Part shown: positions 42,050 through 53,749 of the stretch, piece by piece | How the letters are laid out: every line of letters starts with the position of its first letter | Position numbering within the stretch: position 1 is the first letter of the stretch | Translations under genes and position numbers: made by a program | From: Notospermus geniculatus | Lineage: Eukaryota; Nemertea; Pilidiophora; Heteronemertea; Lineidae | Reading direction: 5' to 3' | DNA: 64,000 nucleotides | Assembly (NCBI GenBank): GCA_002633025.1 | Contig: NMRB01000459.1 | Location: 304,011-368,010 of the forward strand | Notes under the pieces: generated by a model | The model's database searches: none | What the model was told of the DNA's origin: nothing | Seen by the model: only the letters and a program-made list of their open reading frames with translations

Positions 42050-42559
42050 ATGGGGAGACACAACAAAGCCAAACGAAGGGCATATTGTAGAAGACGGAAG
42101 ACTAAGCAGAGGCTTAAGAAGGTCTTTAAAGACATTGGCAATAGAGAAAAAGGGCATAAGAGTAGTGAAAAGGAGGAAAATTGCATTGATGGTATACTTG
42201 AAATGCAACCCCTTCCTGATTCTCCACACTTACTTTCTGCTGAAGTCCATGTTCTAAATAAAAACGATTCTGGTTGTTCTCTGGAAGAGGCAGCATTCAG
42301 TTCTGACCACCAGCAGTTTGAAGAGGAGGAAAGCCATCCTGAGCTGCCACCATTTATTGATTCTCCATGTGCATCTTCTACAGAGGGTTGTCACAGTAGT
42401 GAAGAAGACTCTGACTGTGACTCAAAACCAAACCCACATGACTTGCATGAAGTAGGCAGGGTTGATGACCTTGGATTATCAACAGACCCACTGTTTGCAG
42501 ATTACCAGAGATACTTGAGGTGGAAATGTAGAGTGCTGCAACCGTTTAAGGTAAAATAA
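42050..42559 (+). CDS. Small basic/acidic protein of the EnSpm element (169 aa) or upstream exon
   Basis: The ATG lies eight bases after a good acceptor, and the ORF runs 169 codons. It starts with a strongly basic patch (KAKRRAYCRRRKTKQRLKKV, nuclear-localisation-like), then an acidic serine-rich middle (FEEEESHPELPPF, HSSEEDSDCDSK), ending DYQRYLRWKCRVLQPFK. AAG/GTAAAA at 42550 could be a donor, so this may be an exon joined elsewhere rather than a separate protein. It stops 25 bases before the transposase ATG in the same direction. No domain is recognised. By position it could be the N-terminus of an alternatively spliced EnSpm product. Confidence 0.55.
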   Translation: MGRHNKAKRRAYCRRRKTKQRLKKVFKDIGNREKGHKSSEKEENCIDGILEMQPLPDSPHLLSAEVHVLNKNDSGCSLEEAAFSSDHQQFEEEESHPELPPFIDSPCASSTEGCHSSEEDSDCDSKPNPHDLHEVGRVDDLGLSTDPLFADYQRYLRWKCRVLQPFKVK

Positions 42560-42584
42560 GCCACACCACTCCAGGAAACACATC

Positions 42585-45152
42585 ATGGGGTATACTTGTT
42601 TTGTGTGTGGATTGATAATAGATGGAACATCTGCCCAGTTGACTGGGCACCTTCATGTTGCACATGCATTATTTGATGGTAGGGGCCTTATCTTAAAGTG
42701 TGATCAAGGGGGTTGTCCATGTACATTCAATTCTTTCAATTCCTTTCGATTTCATTTGAACAAAGAACATGCTGTCCAACTACTTCAGGATAACTATGCT
42801 GAAGGATGTTGCCAAGATGATAGAAATCAGGAAGGTCATGATCATGATATTGATAATCATGATATTGATAATCATGATATTGATAATCATGATGACGAGA
42901 TGGATACGAGTGATTCAGAAAACCACAGTATTCATGAAGGAGAGAGATTCAGTGATATACTAAAAAAGCAGGCTGCACTCTTCATAGCTGATATGCTGTC
43001 ACAGCCCAATATGACACATGCATCTACCCAGCGAATCATTGACTTCATCTCTGAGTTCTTCCAAGTCGTTATTGGCAATCTAAAGAGCATGACCACTGAT
43101 GTATTGAACGAACTTCAGATTGATATGACTTCTGATTTATGTCAAGGACTTTTCAACAAGTTTGAAGTTGCTACCAAACCGTTTGCTGGGCTAGAAACAA
43201 GGTACAAACGGGACAAGTATTTGGTTGAAAATATGTGTCTTGTCAAACCTAAGACTATTCTTCTTGGTACCCGATTTGATACTGCAACTGATGATACTGG
43301 AGTTGCAAAACAGGTTCTGATACGAGAAACATTCCAATACATTCCAGTTAAAGACACTTTAGGTTTGCTTCTTAGTGACCCTGCCATTGCAGATGAAATA
43401 AATCATGGACATCAGTCACAGGATGGTCTTATGCGAGACTATTGTGATGGGGAGCAGTACAAAGCACATGAACTCTTTTCAACCTCTCCTGAAAGCTTGC
43501 AGTTGTCTGTGTTCTCGGATGAGTTTGAAGTGGTAAATCCCATTGGCTCAAAAAGAGGAGTACATAAACTATGTGGGTTCTACTACGTAGTGCAGAACTT
43601 ACCACCACATTTAAACTCTACCATTGAAAATATACACTTGGTCGCACTCTGTTACAGCATGGATCTACAAAAATATGGCTTCAGAGCCATACTTGCTCCG
43701 TTCGTTGAGGAAATGGCTCAATTCGAATCAAATGAAGGAATGGAAATAGCTCTTAGGGATGGCACTGTGGTAAAAAAGAGGGCTACTGTCACGCAACTTC
43801 CTGCAGATAACCTAGGTGCCAACAGTATTGGTGGTTATGTGGCAAGTTTTACTGCCAATTTCCCATGTAGAACATGTCTGACAAATCGCACTGACTTTCA
43901 AACATGCCTTAATGGGAATGAATGTGTCCTTCGTAATCCAACAAACTATTCTGAAAATCTGCAGCAGTTGAATGAAGATCCAGATTCAACATCTCAGCAT
44001 GGAGTTAAAAGTGCCTGTGTTCTAAATGAATTGCGCTATTTCCACGTAACAACAAACTTTTCACCTGACATCATGCATGACATTTTGGAGGGTATTGGAA
44101 AGTTGGAGGTGAAGTTGGTTTTGTCCAATTTCATTCATGAGGAGCATTTCTTCAATCTTGAATTACTGAATGGAAGGATATCCAGCTTCAGCTATGGGTT
44201 CACCGATAAGAAGAACAAACCTAACCCCATATCAGATGCTTCATTAAGAGTACATGATAGTACATTGACGAATACAGCATCTCAGATGTGGTGCTTGCTG
44301 CGAGTGCTTCCTTTGTTGATAGCTGATAAAGTGCCACATGAGAATAAAGTATGGTCGCTCTTTCTGAAGTTGAGGCAGATCATGGACTTTGTCTTTGCTC
44401 GACCAGTCTCTGTTGGTATGTGCTACAACCTTCGGTATGTAATTGAGGATCATCACAGCCTCTTCAAGGAGCTGTTTCCCGCTGTGAATCTCACACCTAA
44501 GCATCACTTCCTTGTGCACTACCCGTACATGATGCTGCAAGTGGGTCCTCTCATCAATTGTTGGTGTATGCGGTTTGAAGGCAAGCATGCTGTTGGGAAG
44601 AAAATAGCAAGGGTAGTGCACAATTTCAAAGATATCTGCTACACCATTGCTGAGAGGGAACAGATAAGACACTGCAAAGACTGGTATGCAAGGAAAACAG
44701 TCATTGACTATTCCACAGATCATGTGTCAACAGTAAAGATACATGAGTTGGAAGACCCTCAGTTGTTGATGGATAAAATCCCTGGGCTCACTGAGTTGGA
44801 TGATGTTTTCAGTACTGACAGTTGTACCATACTTGGCACCAAGTACAGGAAAGAGATGGTAGTTGTGACAGGAGCAGTTCATGATACACCAGTTGTGCCT
44901 GTGTTCGGTGTGATCAAAGCGGTATTCATCATTGATGATACTCCCTTCTTGTACGGTATCTCGCTAGTAACCAAGCACTTTGATGAACACTTTCACTCAT
45001 ATGAAGTCCACCACTCACGGCCAAGTGCACACTTCCTGCTAAGGCAGAATGAATTGCCACATTATCATCCATTGCACATTTGGCATTCTTATGAAGAGGG
45101 AGATGAGGAACGACGACTTTTCATTACACTGAGGAATCTCATTGTTGTTTAG
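42585..45152 (+). CDS. EnSpm/CACTA-type transposase (855 aa, intact ORF)
   Basis: Transposase of the animal EnSpm (CACTA) superfamily. The uninterrupted 855-codon frame begins with two C2H2-like fingers: CFVCG followed by LTGHLHVAH (residues 5-25), and CPCTFNSFNSFRFHLNKEH (about 43-62). An acidic linker follows with an in-frame HDIDN repeat (about 85-105). The core has NFPCRTC with CVLRNPTNYS (zinc-binding-like), then FSPDIMHDILEGIGKLEVKL (about 490-510), the hallmark DxMHDxLEG, then PKHHFLVHYPYM (about 637) and WCMRFEGKHAVGKKI (about 659). These blocks are the animal counterpart of the plant Transposase_21 region. No stops or frameshifts are seen, so it may be recently active. Nearly identical duplicates of its C-terminal coding segment lie at 54393 and 55954. 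The start codon is the first ATG of the frame; an upstream exon is possible. Confidence 0.85.
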   Translation: MGYTCFVCGLIIDGTSAQLTGHLHVAHALFDGRGLILKCDQGGCPCTFNSFNSFRFHLNKEHAVQLLQDNYAEGCCQDDRNQEGHDHDIDNHDIDNHDIDNHDDEMDTSDSENHSIHEGERFSDILKKQAALFIADMLSQPNMTHASTQRIIDFISEFFQVVIGNLKSMTTDVLNELQIDMTSDLCQGLFNKFEVATKPFAGLETRYKRDKYLVENMCLVKPKTILLGTRFDTATDDTGVAKQVLIRETFQYIPVKDTLGLLLSDPAIADEINHGHQSQDGLMRDYCDGEQYKAHELFSTSPESLQLSVFSDEFEVVNPIGSKRGVHKLCGFYYVVQNLPPHLNSTIENIHLVALCYSMDLQKYGFRAILAPFVEEMAQFESNEGMEIALRDGTVVKKRATVTQLPADNLGANSIGGYVASFTANFPCRTCLTNRTDFQTCLNGNECVLRNPTNYSENLQQLNEDPDSTSQHGVKSACVLNELRYFHVTTNFSPDIMHDILEGIGKLEVKLVLSNFIHEEHFFNLELLNGRISSFSYGFTDKKNKPNPISDASLRVHDSTLTNTASQMWCLLRVLPLLIADKVPHENKVWSLFLKLRQIMDFVFARPVSVGMCYNLRYVIEDHHSLFKELFPAVNLTPKHHFLVHYPYMMLQVGPLINCWCMRFEGKHAVGKKIARVVHNFKDICYTIAEREQIRHCKDWYARKTVIDYSTDHVSTVKIHELEDPQLLMDKIPGLTELDDVFSTDSCTILGTKYRKEMVVVTGAVHDTPVVPVFGVIKAVFIIDDTPFLYGISLVTKHFDEHFHSYEVHHSRPSAHFLLRQNELPHYHPLHIWHSYEEGDEERRLFITLRNLIVV
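42838..42900 (+). repeat. In-frame 15-bp tandem repeat in the transposase
   Basis: CATGATATTGATAAT is repeated three times in a row, giving HDIDN repeats in the acidic linker. The length is a multiple of three, so the ORF is kept. Confidence 0.9.
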
Positions 45153-45861
45153 ATGGAGGAACAAGAGGATCAAATTCAAAGGGTATTGTTTCTTTATCTT
45201 AATTACAAAAAGTTTCTTCTCATGAAACAGTTCTTTTGATTCAATATGGATGAAAATCAGTTTTAAAAGCCCCAAGGTTTTTTCAATGCCATTGAGTGGC
45301 AACATGCTTATTATATATTTTCAATGGTTTTACTTTTAGTTCCTGAAAAACTATGTCATGAGTGGTTTCCAGACCACATGTACCTAACAGCTTGAAGATC
45401 TTTGCAGAACATTGTTAAGTTTCAGCTGTGTTTTTTTCAGGCTAACGCTAGTTAGAATCGTGCACCATCTCATAGGTTCAGTCAAGGATCCCTGTTTCAG
45501 TTACGCAATAATTCTGAAGGTCACAGTAACTAGCTCTAGGGAGTTGTGAACTTCTCATCGGAAACCAACTGACATCACTCCGATGTCCTCTACTTTCATT
45601 CTTGTTTTTTTCAGGATGTAGAATGTTGAAGCTCATGACACGACTGCAGAATTCTCCAGGAAGTTCATCTAATGATCTTTTTTCTTTCAGAGAGATATTT
45701 GTCCTGAAACTGATGAATTTGGATAGATTTCTGACTGTGGTAGTTCATTGCTTCATGTTTCAGGATACGGTACCATCCTACCTTATGTTCTTAGTAAATT
45801 CATGCATGTCATTTGATATCCATTGTACGTGTCTTTATGCTTTCTTCTATCCTTTTTTCAG
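45153..45861 (+). other. Spacer between the transposase ORF and the partner gene
   Basis: Three acceptor-like TTTCAG words precede the last one at 45861. An upstream exon of the partner gene may lie here, but none could be fixed. A polyadenylation signal for the transposase was not identified with confidence. Confidence 0.35.
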
Positions 45862-45890
45862 CCGTCGAGGAATTACTTGTATCATTAGAC

Positions 45891-48800
45891 ATGTTACGAA
45901 TGGAATCCGAGTCCCTCAAGTACTACCTTGTGTCTTTTGACGGAAAAATAAAAATTGTAACATTTCCGGAAATTACGTTCAGATGCATCGAGGACACAAT
46001 TGTGAATAAATTTAGCATACAGGTAAAACCTGACCAGCAACTGACGTTGAGGATGAAGCTTCCTGAATTTGAAGACCTTATTGACTTTGACGAAAAAGAT
46101 GAAATTGAACTTGTGAAAACTGCCTCCAAAATTGTTGTGGCGCTGAAGACCACAGCATCCAAGTCTGAGCATGATATGTGTAACTCTGATTCTGAAGTGG
46201 CGTCAGTGTTGTGTAGCAGTACGAGTAGAGCTGGAGGATCCGAATCACCAGTAACCCTAAATGACAGCCGGAAGAGGCCCATGACCAACCCAGATGCATG
46301 TGATGGAGAAGAACCCGTAACCCCACTTGTCTGCAAGAAGAGACCCGTCACCAGCCCAATTGGATCAGCATCCAGCACTCCCAGTGGACAAGTACAGTTG
46401 AGCACCAACTCAGCCAGCAGATTAACTGATGAGGTTGGTCTTATTCCAATTTTTTTTTTTTTAAATGTTGGTGTGCCTTTTACCTGTCTATTCCAATCTG
46501 GGGTTTACGTTGGAGTGTCGGGAGTGGAAAGTTGGCGACTTCAAGTCTCTGCGGGATTTCCCACACATGGGTGTGGTTGCCTTCACAGTGTTCTACCTCA
46601 TTGCATTTTTCTTCACTTCTTGGCAACCTTTCAGATAGTCAGATCTCTCAATATGCACTGAACATTCTCCGAGGCACTGGGAGTGGGAAACCTGCTCTCA
46701 TTTCAGAATTCCTGCTGCAATGTGAATATTAGTGTTGTTGGTTACCGTACTTTTTTGGTGCAATCGGCAATCTCTGAGTCTGAGTTACAGACAATGACAA
46801 AAAATGTATGACATTGACACGGGATGACATGAAATTTTACATTGTACAGTCAACGTCGCATATAACGTACTTATTGGGACCTGCAATTTTTGTCCGTTAC
46901 ATGTATATGCAGTTTGTTATATGTATATGGCCAATGCATTGTAAAACTGGGCCGGGACTTCCAGTTTCAGTACGTTATAAGCGATTGTCCGGTATATGCA
47001 AGGTCATTATATGCGACATTGACTGTAATTGTATGTTAGGTGATTGACTCCGCGTGCCTCAGCGTGTAGAAACCAGACCAGTGACTGAATGAGTAATTTT
47101 CAATTGAGGATTCACTAGATCCATTTATTTCAGGTATTTGATGTCCGACTAATTGTAAAAAATCATCATAAAGGGCACCACATTGATGAAGAGTATAGAA
47201 AGAACGGGATTCTCTCATCTCAGACAAGGATTTTGTTGGTGAACATAGTTGTGGCAGAGTTAGTCCGCCGCTATGGATAGTAAGTAATTCTCTACATTGC
47301 AGTGCATGTTGTAGTTTACTGTTTCAGCTAAAGATCAGTGTCGGGGGCATAGAAACTCCGGTATTGGAACTTGCTTTTATTTCAGTTGTACAGGTCCTGC
47401 ACAGTTGTACAGGTCCTGCATTTTCCTGTCAGGAAAATGCATTGCTACCAACCGTTGTCATGGTTGTTAGATGTATGATGAACTAAACATATGACAATCA
47501 GATAATACAAAGACTACAGATTTTGCTCACTTTTTTCAAGGAGCTGTTACATGTATGTGTAACGAATGAACGGATTCTTTGAAACGATAACATTTGAGCC
47601 TAAAGTGGTTTAAATCGAGCTCTACGTGCCTAAACTTTTTTCCCTTTTCCCTTAAAGTTATCCGCCTAAGGAAAAGAAGATAACGGCAGCTAAAGCAATC
47701 ATTGATGGGTATGAAAACTTGAAGGATCATGGCCGACCAAATGGTTACGTGAGTATTGCACTTGAAGCGATACACAATGTGCTGAATTTAAAAAGGGTGA
47801 TCATCGCACGATTAAGGGTTATTTAGCCGAATCAGCGTACAAGTTCTGCATTACACAGGTTAAAGGCCTAGAAAACTATTGTCTGATGTCTGTGTGGTGC
47901 TTCACTAGAGGCATTTACCCGCAGGATAATCACACGCATCTAACTATCCTGCGTCTAAGTCAAAGAGGATAAAGGAAATGTTGAACGATCAGGAAGGCTT
48001 GTCTAGAATTTTCCCGACACTTTCTATTGTCCTCCCACACTAAGACGCTGGAATGTTAGACGCGTGTAATCACCGTGTTGGTAAAATGCCAGAGATCAGG
48101 CAGCATACAGAACGTAGAACAATAGTTTCTAGGCCTCGTGACAACTTTAACCTGATGCAGAATCTGATTTAGCTGAACACCCTTTTTGAATACGGCCGTA
48201 TGCCTTTGGTGACTCTTTATCCCTCCAAACCTTGATAATGACTGGTGTCCAATCTGCATTATAGCCAGTGGTAACACCAAGGTTGGACTGATACTTTGTC
48301 GAAACCAAAAATGGCTGCCATACTTCTCATCACTTGAGAAGTTCAGCGCACTTTTCTAGCATGGAGTAACCACCATAATGAGATTCACTACGACGGCGTC
48401 ACGAAATTCAGTTTTGGATGCATAGCGTGCCGCTTTAACAATCCATAATGAGGTACGCGCCTGATGTTTTATCCCTTCATGGCGGCGCTGCAGGCACATG
48501 ACCCATAAAACAAAACATTAAAAAAGGGGCAACACAGTGTAACAGTGTCGCGTCATGGTGGTACGGCATTGCGTCATGATGTCCTTGATGCTGTGCGACA
48601 CTGAAGTCTTCAAGAAACATCGAGAAGAACAGGTCATCTGCTCACCTAGTGGCAGTAGTTCGCCAGTTCATCATTATTGTACAATAGTGTTGGTCAATGA
48701 AGACTTCTGTTTTGCACGAAGTGCTTCAAAAGGGCATTAGAATTAAAGGTCCTACATATATTTCTTTTCCTCACTTTAAAAAAGTAAAGTAATTTTTAAA

Positions 48801-51800
48801 AAGTAATTTTTACTTTTCAGGAGCATTTCTTTGACCCGTCGGAAGGAAACAGTGGCTACTTTGTTGACAGACTGAAGAATATCAGAAAAACTCTGCCAGA
48901 TTCTTCAAAACTGAAGCCACGGCGTCTTAAGCTCCAAAACGTGGAATCCACAGCAGCCAACAGCAAACTCGGAAGTTCTAGACAGGAAATTGGCATGACT
49001 GGTTCCTTGATATCTGAAGACTCAGCAGAAGAATTGGTCAATTTTTGTCGACGTGCTGCAATCGATCAGAAAACTGAAATAATGAATGCAATGGCAAAAA
49101 CTCTGCCTAACAGGCTGAAGTGGCTACGCGAAGAGACCCCCTGTGTAAATGAAGTGTTGACAATGTATCCACGTTATGAGGATATTCCATCATTGGTAAG
49201 TTTAAAAAAAACATTCAACATATAGGCCTACATTGGCTAATACTTGGGATCGGTGGCTAATGTGCGAATGACTGGAGGGTGATAAAATACCTGACCCATT
49301 TTGTACTTGTCTGGAGATGAAAACCAAAAATTTTCTACTCTGGACATGATAAGTTCCAGGGCTTCATTAGCATTAGCCACACAGAAAATTAGGGAAAATC
49401 ATTGAACATGACCACAAAATCAGCCAAAAATGATCTCTGTGGCTGAAGGAAAAAGCTGAACTTGGCCAACATCTTTCACATATTACTCAACTGTGGCTAA
49501 AGAAAATTTGAACCTAGCAGAAGCCTTGATAACTGATCATAAAGCATCTTATTTTAACCAGATCAACTGATACTCTTCAGAGTAGGTTATTCCATTTCAA
49601 CAGTCATTGAAATATGTTTGGCTAGATAGATCGTGGGGCAGTAGTTTCGGTTATTTGGTTAAGAATGGCTAGGAGAAAAAATCACCGGGTCAGCCCTGTT
49701 TGAGCATTATTACATGAAGAGGATAAAATTATATTCCCTGTAGTGAAACAAGTGAGGGTTAAAGCAAGTCGAATGTTATTTTCGTTCCTTTTGACTTCAC
49801 ATTTCTACAATGTACTAACATGCCTGTTTCAGGGAACAGACCAAACCATCTTGAAATATATTTAGCAGAGCATTAATCTTTCTTCATGTTAGACTAGGCC
49901 AACAGCATGGAAGTTGATAAAACGGTCTATCCTCGAGCAATATTATTGCACAATATGAGGATCAAAATGGGCAATATCATTGCCAATCTTTCTCCAGGGT
50001 TCTGCCGATGCTGGTCGGCCCCGTCCAGGACGCAGAAATGCCGACTGGCACTCAGCCTAAAAGGAGTATTTTCCGACCAGCATGATTAAAAAAAAAACGT
50101 TGAATAAAAATGTGTACAACTTCAATAAAATCATCATAAGAGAAAGTAATCTCTGTATTTGTGCCTATGATCGATCTGAATGGTGTGGTTATCATCATCA
50201 TAATTAATGCAGATTGAGCGAGTGATCTGGCGAACTAATGAAGTGTACCAAGAGAGATGCCCGCTACGCACACTACAATCACTTCCGAATTTCCTTTCTG
50301 TTCCCGCCATTCACAAAATGTGCTTCCCTCGGCGGGGCTTCCTGACACAGTTCTGACCGACGACAACAACGGCGGAATACTTTTGCACTAGAGTCATGAG
50401 AGTGGATCGGGGTCATTTGACGCCAAACGAGGATGCTTTTATTGATAAAGAAGCTCATTATTTCGACTCTCAGGTGCCAGGAAATCGCATTTCAGCAAGT
50501 CTAGTTTTAAAATTTTTCTGGGGGACCCAGACCCCCCCTTCCGTCCGGAACTCATTCAGTCCTGGGCAGAACCCTGTTTCTCCCATCCATTATGCCAGTT
50601 AAGCACATGACACCCATTTGGGGGCCCATATTGTGCAATAATATTGTACTGTGGGAAAACCACTTTAGTTGTGAAGTGTCAGGGAGCAAGTAATCGCATA
50701 ATATCCATTTTCAGCTTCTTAACTAGGAAGCCAGGGCGTGGCTGCACAATACTACTTGGCCGTAGTAGGATCATTCTATCGCCTCGATGGCTTCTTACTC
50801 CATATGCATACTAAGTTAGAAGCCAACTAGGAGATAGAATGATACTACCCGGTATGCCTAGTATGCTTTTGTGCAACCGGGCCCTGGTGTTTTGGTGATA
50901 TCAGCATCGACGATAATACATCATGACTTAATTTATGTTAATAGTAAACAAATTTTTTTTTTTAGCTTGACCAAGATTTTCAGATGATGTTTGGGGATGA
51001 TGCGTCCAATAGGCTCATAACCAATTGGGATGTGCGATTTGTACCTGGAATTCTCCAGGTTGCAAAGCTATCACACACCACCAAGGTGGTTGAAATTTTA
51101 AATGACCTGAACAGAAGTGCAGAAATGGAAGAAGTACATGTTGATGTGGATGAAGAATATTCACCCTCCAAAGGTATGGACACTACTTTTCTCCTCATCT
51201 TGCCCTGGCCTCTCTCCCAAACTATCTCGCCATGTTCTTGATGGAATGAGGAACCGGAGGAACTATGACGTGGCGCTGATGAAAAACTCTGTCTAAAATA
51301 TGACGTCGAAAGTGATGCTAACGTTATTTGCCATTTAATTCTGAAAACTACACCCTATTTTCAGCCCTAATACTAGTATACCCGAAGCAATCCATTGAAT
51401 TTCGAATTTCACACGTTTGACATCAAGTTTAGGACTGACTCAATGTATCTGAATATTTTCAAGCAAAAATTCAAACGGGAACATGTTGAATTTTATCAAT
51501 AAAATTATTTTAGCATAAAGAACAGATCGAAGAGCAACGTCACTGATTCTGAATGACGCATGACGGAACGACGTCCGACGTCAAAGAGGTCTTCTGATTC
51601 AAAGTCGCGGTGCATGCGATTTTGAGTAAAAACTGAGCTGTTCCCCAGCGCCTCCTTTGGGCACTACGGTTCCCCATTGTCTGCCAATTGAGTGTGGAAG
51701 AAGATAGAGAGAGATAAACATTTCCTACCTACCAAGTGATATCAAGAAGATGGTCCCTATATTGATATGTAGGGACCATACAATAATGTGCATAAATTTC

Positions 51801-53241
51801 CTTCTTCCACAACACAACATCAACAGGGCAAAATTGACATCCCAATGTCCTTCATAATGGATAGCAGTATCTGTCTTGCATCATTCTGGCAGTACTTTTT
51901 ATTGGATTTGATGAATGTGTTTATGTTTCAGATAAAAAAGCATGGTACGCCTTCTTCATTCTCATTCAGTTACTTCCTTCACATGCCACCAGAAGAGGAT
52001 CCAAGCAAAGATGCTCTACTCAACAACTTCATGATTTCTTCATTGAATATAAGCCAGTAAGTGCAGGAATGAAAGTATTTTGAATAGCTGTGGTTCTGAT
52101 CTCATGTGAAATCATTAATTACATGTACATGTATTTTTATGAAGTCCATGAAGTCATACACATGCAGACTTGCATGCAGTAGCCTAGTGGTAGCATTGGT
52201 AGAGTCTGTCTGTGTGTCTGTGGATCTGTAGCTATGTTCCAGAAGTCTTGTTCCTCTGGCTTACAACTGTGTAATTTCCAAGGGCTTGCAAGGCTTTCAG
52301 TAAGCCTGCATATGGCGTCTATTACGCATGTAAACTACAGAAATGATGCCAATATAGATAATTCTGAAGTCTCAAAAACGTAGGAAAATTCGATGATACG
52401 TTGATGGAGAAAGTGTGGAAGTACCAGCTGTATACTGAGGATCAATTTACGCCAGTAGTACCCAGACTGAAGCAGGTATCAAGATAGTGGAACTCACGCA
52501 CCGGCCACATTTTCTTCACATAGCCGAATCCTTTCTAGTTGAATTGAAAATATAACTCGGAATTCCCTTCGCCAATAGCAAACACACACTCCATGGCCCT
52601 GGCCATTTCATTTTTAATTGCTGCTTTGCTGTTTATTTGAAACAAAGGGTACAGTAATGCACAAAATTTTAATTCTTCTGAGAAAAATCATTATGGTACT
52701 AGTAAATGATCGTGATCTGTCCGAATGGTATAGCTGAAATTTGCAGCTGGTTTGAAGTAGATTGCAATCAATAGGTCATTGAAGATTTTGGCATGAGAAA
52801 CGTCAACTGTGGAGAAAACCTTGATAATGAAATTGGAAGAGATTATTTTCTTCTTTTTTTTCACAATGGTTGGATGTAAGTTTCTTCATTTTCTTTCAGG
52901 TGGGGACAGGCATCCAGATGTATATCAACAAGAAGAAAACAGCCAGTAAGCAACCGTACCTCCTGTGCCTTGGTACACGGCAAAACCCGTCACAATTTTT
53001 TGTGATTGTTGACAACCATGCCATCCCGTGTTCAGATGATCCTATTGCTGCTGTGGATCGGTTATTTAAGGCACATTACTCCTTCAACCTACAGTATGCA
53101 AAAGAACTCGCTATTTTCTATTCTTTCCTTGAGAGATACGTCTATCAGATCTCTGAGCCAGGAACGAAGATACCACCAAAGGTCAGTGAACTACACACAA
53201 GCATAAGTGTGGTCAACCGGAAGTTAAGTGATGAACTGTAG
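45891..53241 (+). CDS. Seven-exon partner protein of the EnSpm element with PB1-like N-terminus (about 609 aa)
   Basis: Exons: 45862-46433 (first ATG 45891), 47134-47279, 47658-47748, 48821-49195, 50966-51173, 51932-52056, 52900-53241. All introns are GT-AG and every junction keeps frame (146+91 bases, then 375, then 208+125, then 342). The first exon has a PB1-like part (KYYLVSFDGKIKIVTF, FEDLIDFDEKDEIELV) and a low-complexity tail. Exons 2-4 give GYYPPKEKKITAAKAII, YENLKDHGRPNGY, RLKNIRKTLPDSSK. Exons 5-7 give LDQDFQMMFGDD, WYAFFILIQLLPSHATRRGS, PYLLCLGTRQNPSQFFVIVD and DRLFKAHYSFNLQYAKELA. From memory it matches a family of uncharacterised fish and invertebrate proteins, some labelled SAMD3-like. 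A role as a TnpA-like accessory factor is inference from its position. The first donor (GAG/GTTGGT) is the weakest site. An additional 5' exon is possible. Confidence 0.75.
46845..47027. mobile_element. Pogo/mariner-type MITE in intron 1 of the partner gene
   Basis: TA followed by CAGTCAACGTCGCATATAAC (46847) and the inverse ATTATATGCGACATTGACTG then TA (to 47027). The length between the TA pairs is 179 bp. TATATGC and CGTTATA words recur inside. Confidence 0.85.
47396..47442. repeat. Tandem duplication and hairpin in intron 2
   Basis: CAGTTGTACAGGTCCTGCA-type sequence is present twice in tandem and is followed by the palindrome TGCATTTTCCTG-TCAGGAAAATGCA. Confidence 0.7.
47815..48500. repeat. 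Intronic repeat related to the MITE at 59738
   Basis: GGTTAAAGGCCTAGAAAACT, then GGTGCTTCACTAG and CAGGATAATCACACG, parallel GGTTAAGGGCCTGGAAAAGC and CAGGATAGTAACACG near 59800-59880. The end TTCTCATCACTTGAGAAGTT also resembles sequence near 29290. The minus strand between 48280 and 48056 has a weakly protein-like frame that I could not assign. Confidence 0.45.
50335..50577 (+). repeat. Dispersed repeat (GCCAGGAAATCGCATTTCAG family), copy 2
   Basis: Same family and orientation as 20125-20350: GACACAGTTCTGACC, GTGGATCGGGGTCATTT, GTGCCAGGAAATCGCATTTC, CCCAGACCCCCC and GGCAGAACCCTG are shared. Located in intron 4 of the partner gene. Confidence 0.65.
50731..50887. mobile_element. Foldback MITE in intron 4
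   Basis: CCAGGGCGTGGCTGCACAA on the left pairs with TTGTGCAACCGGGCCCTGG on the right. Inner arms GGATCATTCTATC and GATAGAATGATACTAC, and GAAGCC words, also pair. It shares the GGGCCCGGTTGCAC terminus with 15797-16037. Confidence 0.75.
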
Positions 53242-53551
53242 GCTTAAAGGTTTGCTGCAGTGGACTCAGTGCATCTCAAAAATGTTTTCTGCTGGTGGTA
53301 TCAGAGGATTGTTCACCATTGATCTCTCAGGCAGAGATCAGTTATTGATTTATTTAGAATAGTCATCTACCATCATCACACTAATTCATAGTATTGGTTG
53401 AGAATTGGATTGTTTTATACATTTGTAAAATATCTTCCGCTCAATCAGACTGGTTTAGCACCTCAAGCTTTGTCTTCTAGAAAGGTCACCAGGGTGAAAC
53501 AGACCATTGTTGTTCTGTAACTGTATCTTAACCTACCACATTTCATAGACA

Positions 53552-53749
53552 GATAATAAGCAAAAAGTCAATCTCCAGAATTCACAAATTTTCGACCCCA
53601 ACCGGGGTCTTTTTCAAGTGGAACTTTACAATCTGAAACTCTAGAAAAGTCTTTTCTAGAGTTTCAGATTGTAAAGTTCCACTTGAAAAAGACCCTGGTT
53701 GGGGTCGAAAATTTGTGAATTCTGGAGATTGACTTTTTGCTTATTATCA
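53552..53749. repeat. 198-bp palindrome with GACCCC/GGGGTC core
   Basis: The arms of about 95 bases run from GATAATAAGCAAAAAGTCAA through GAATTCACAAATTTTCGACC to a centre at GAAAAGTCTTTTC, then back. A shortened version is at 55192-55306 and a single arm at 21845-21925. Each arm has the GACCCC-loop-GGGGTC-GAAA layout. Confidence 0.85.

Noticed and set aside
42550-45861. Splicing of the small ORF (donor at 42550) directly to the first exon of the partner gene
   Set aside because: The phase does not fit: AAG followed by CCGTCGAGG enters the wrong frame. Another exon would be needed.
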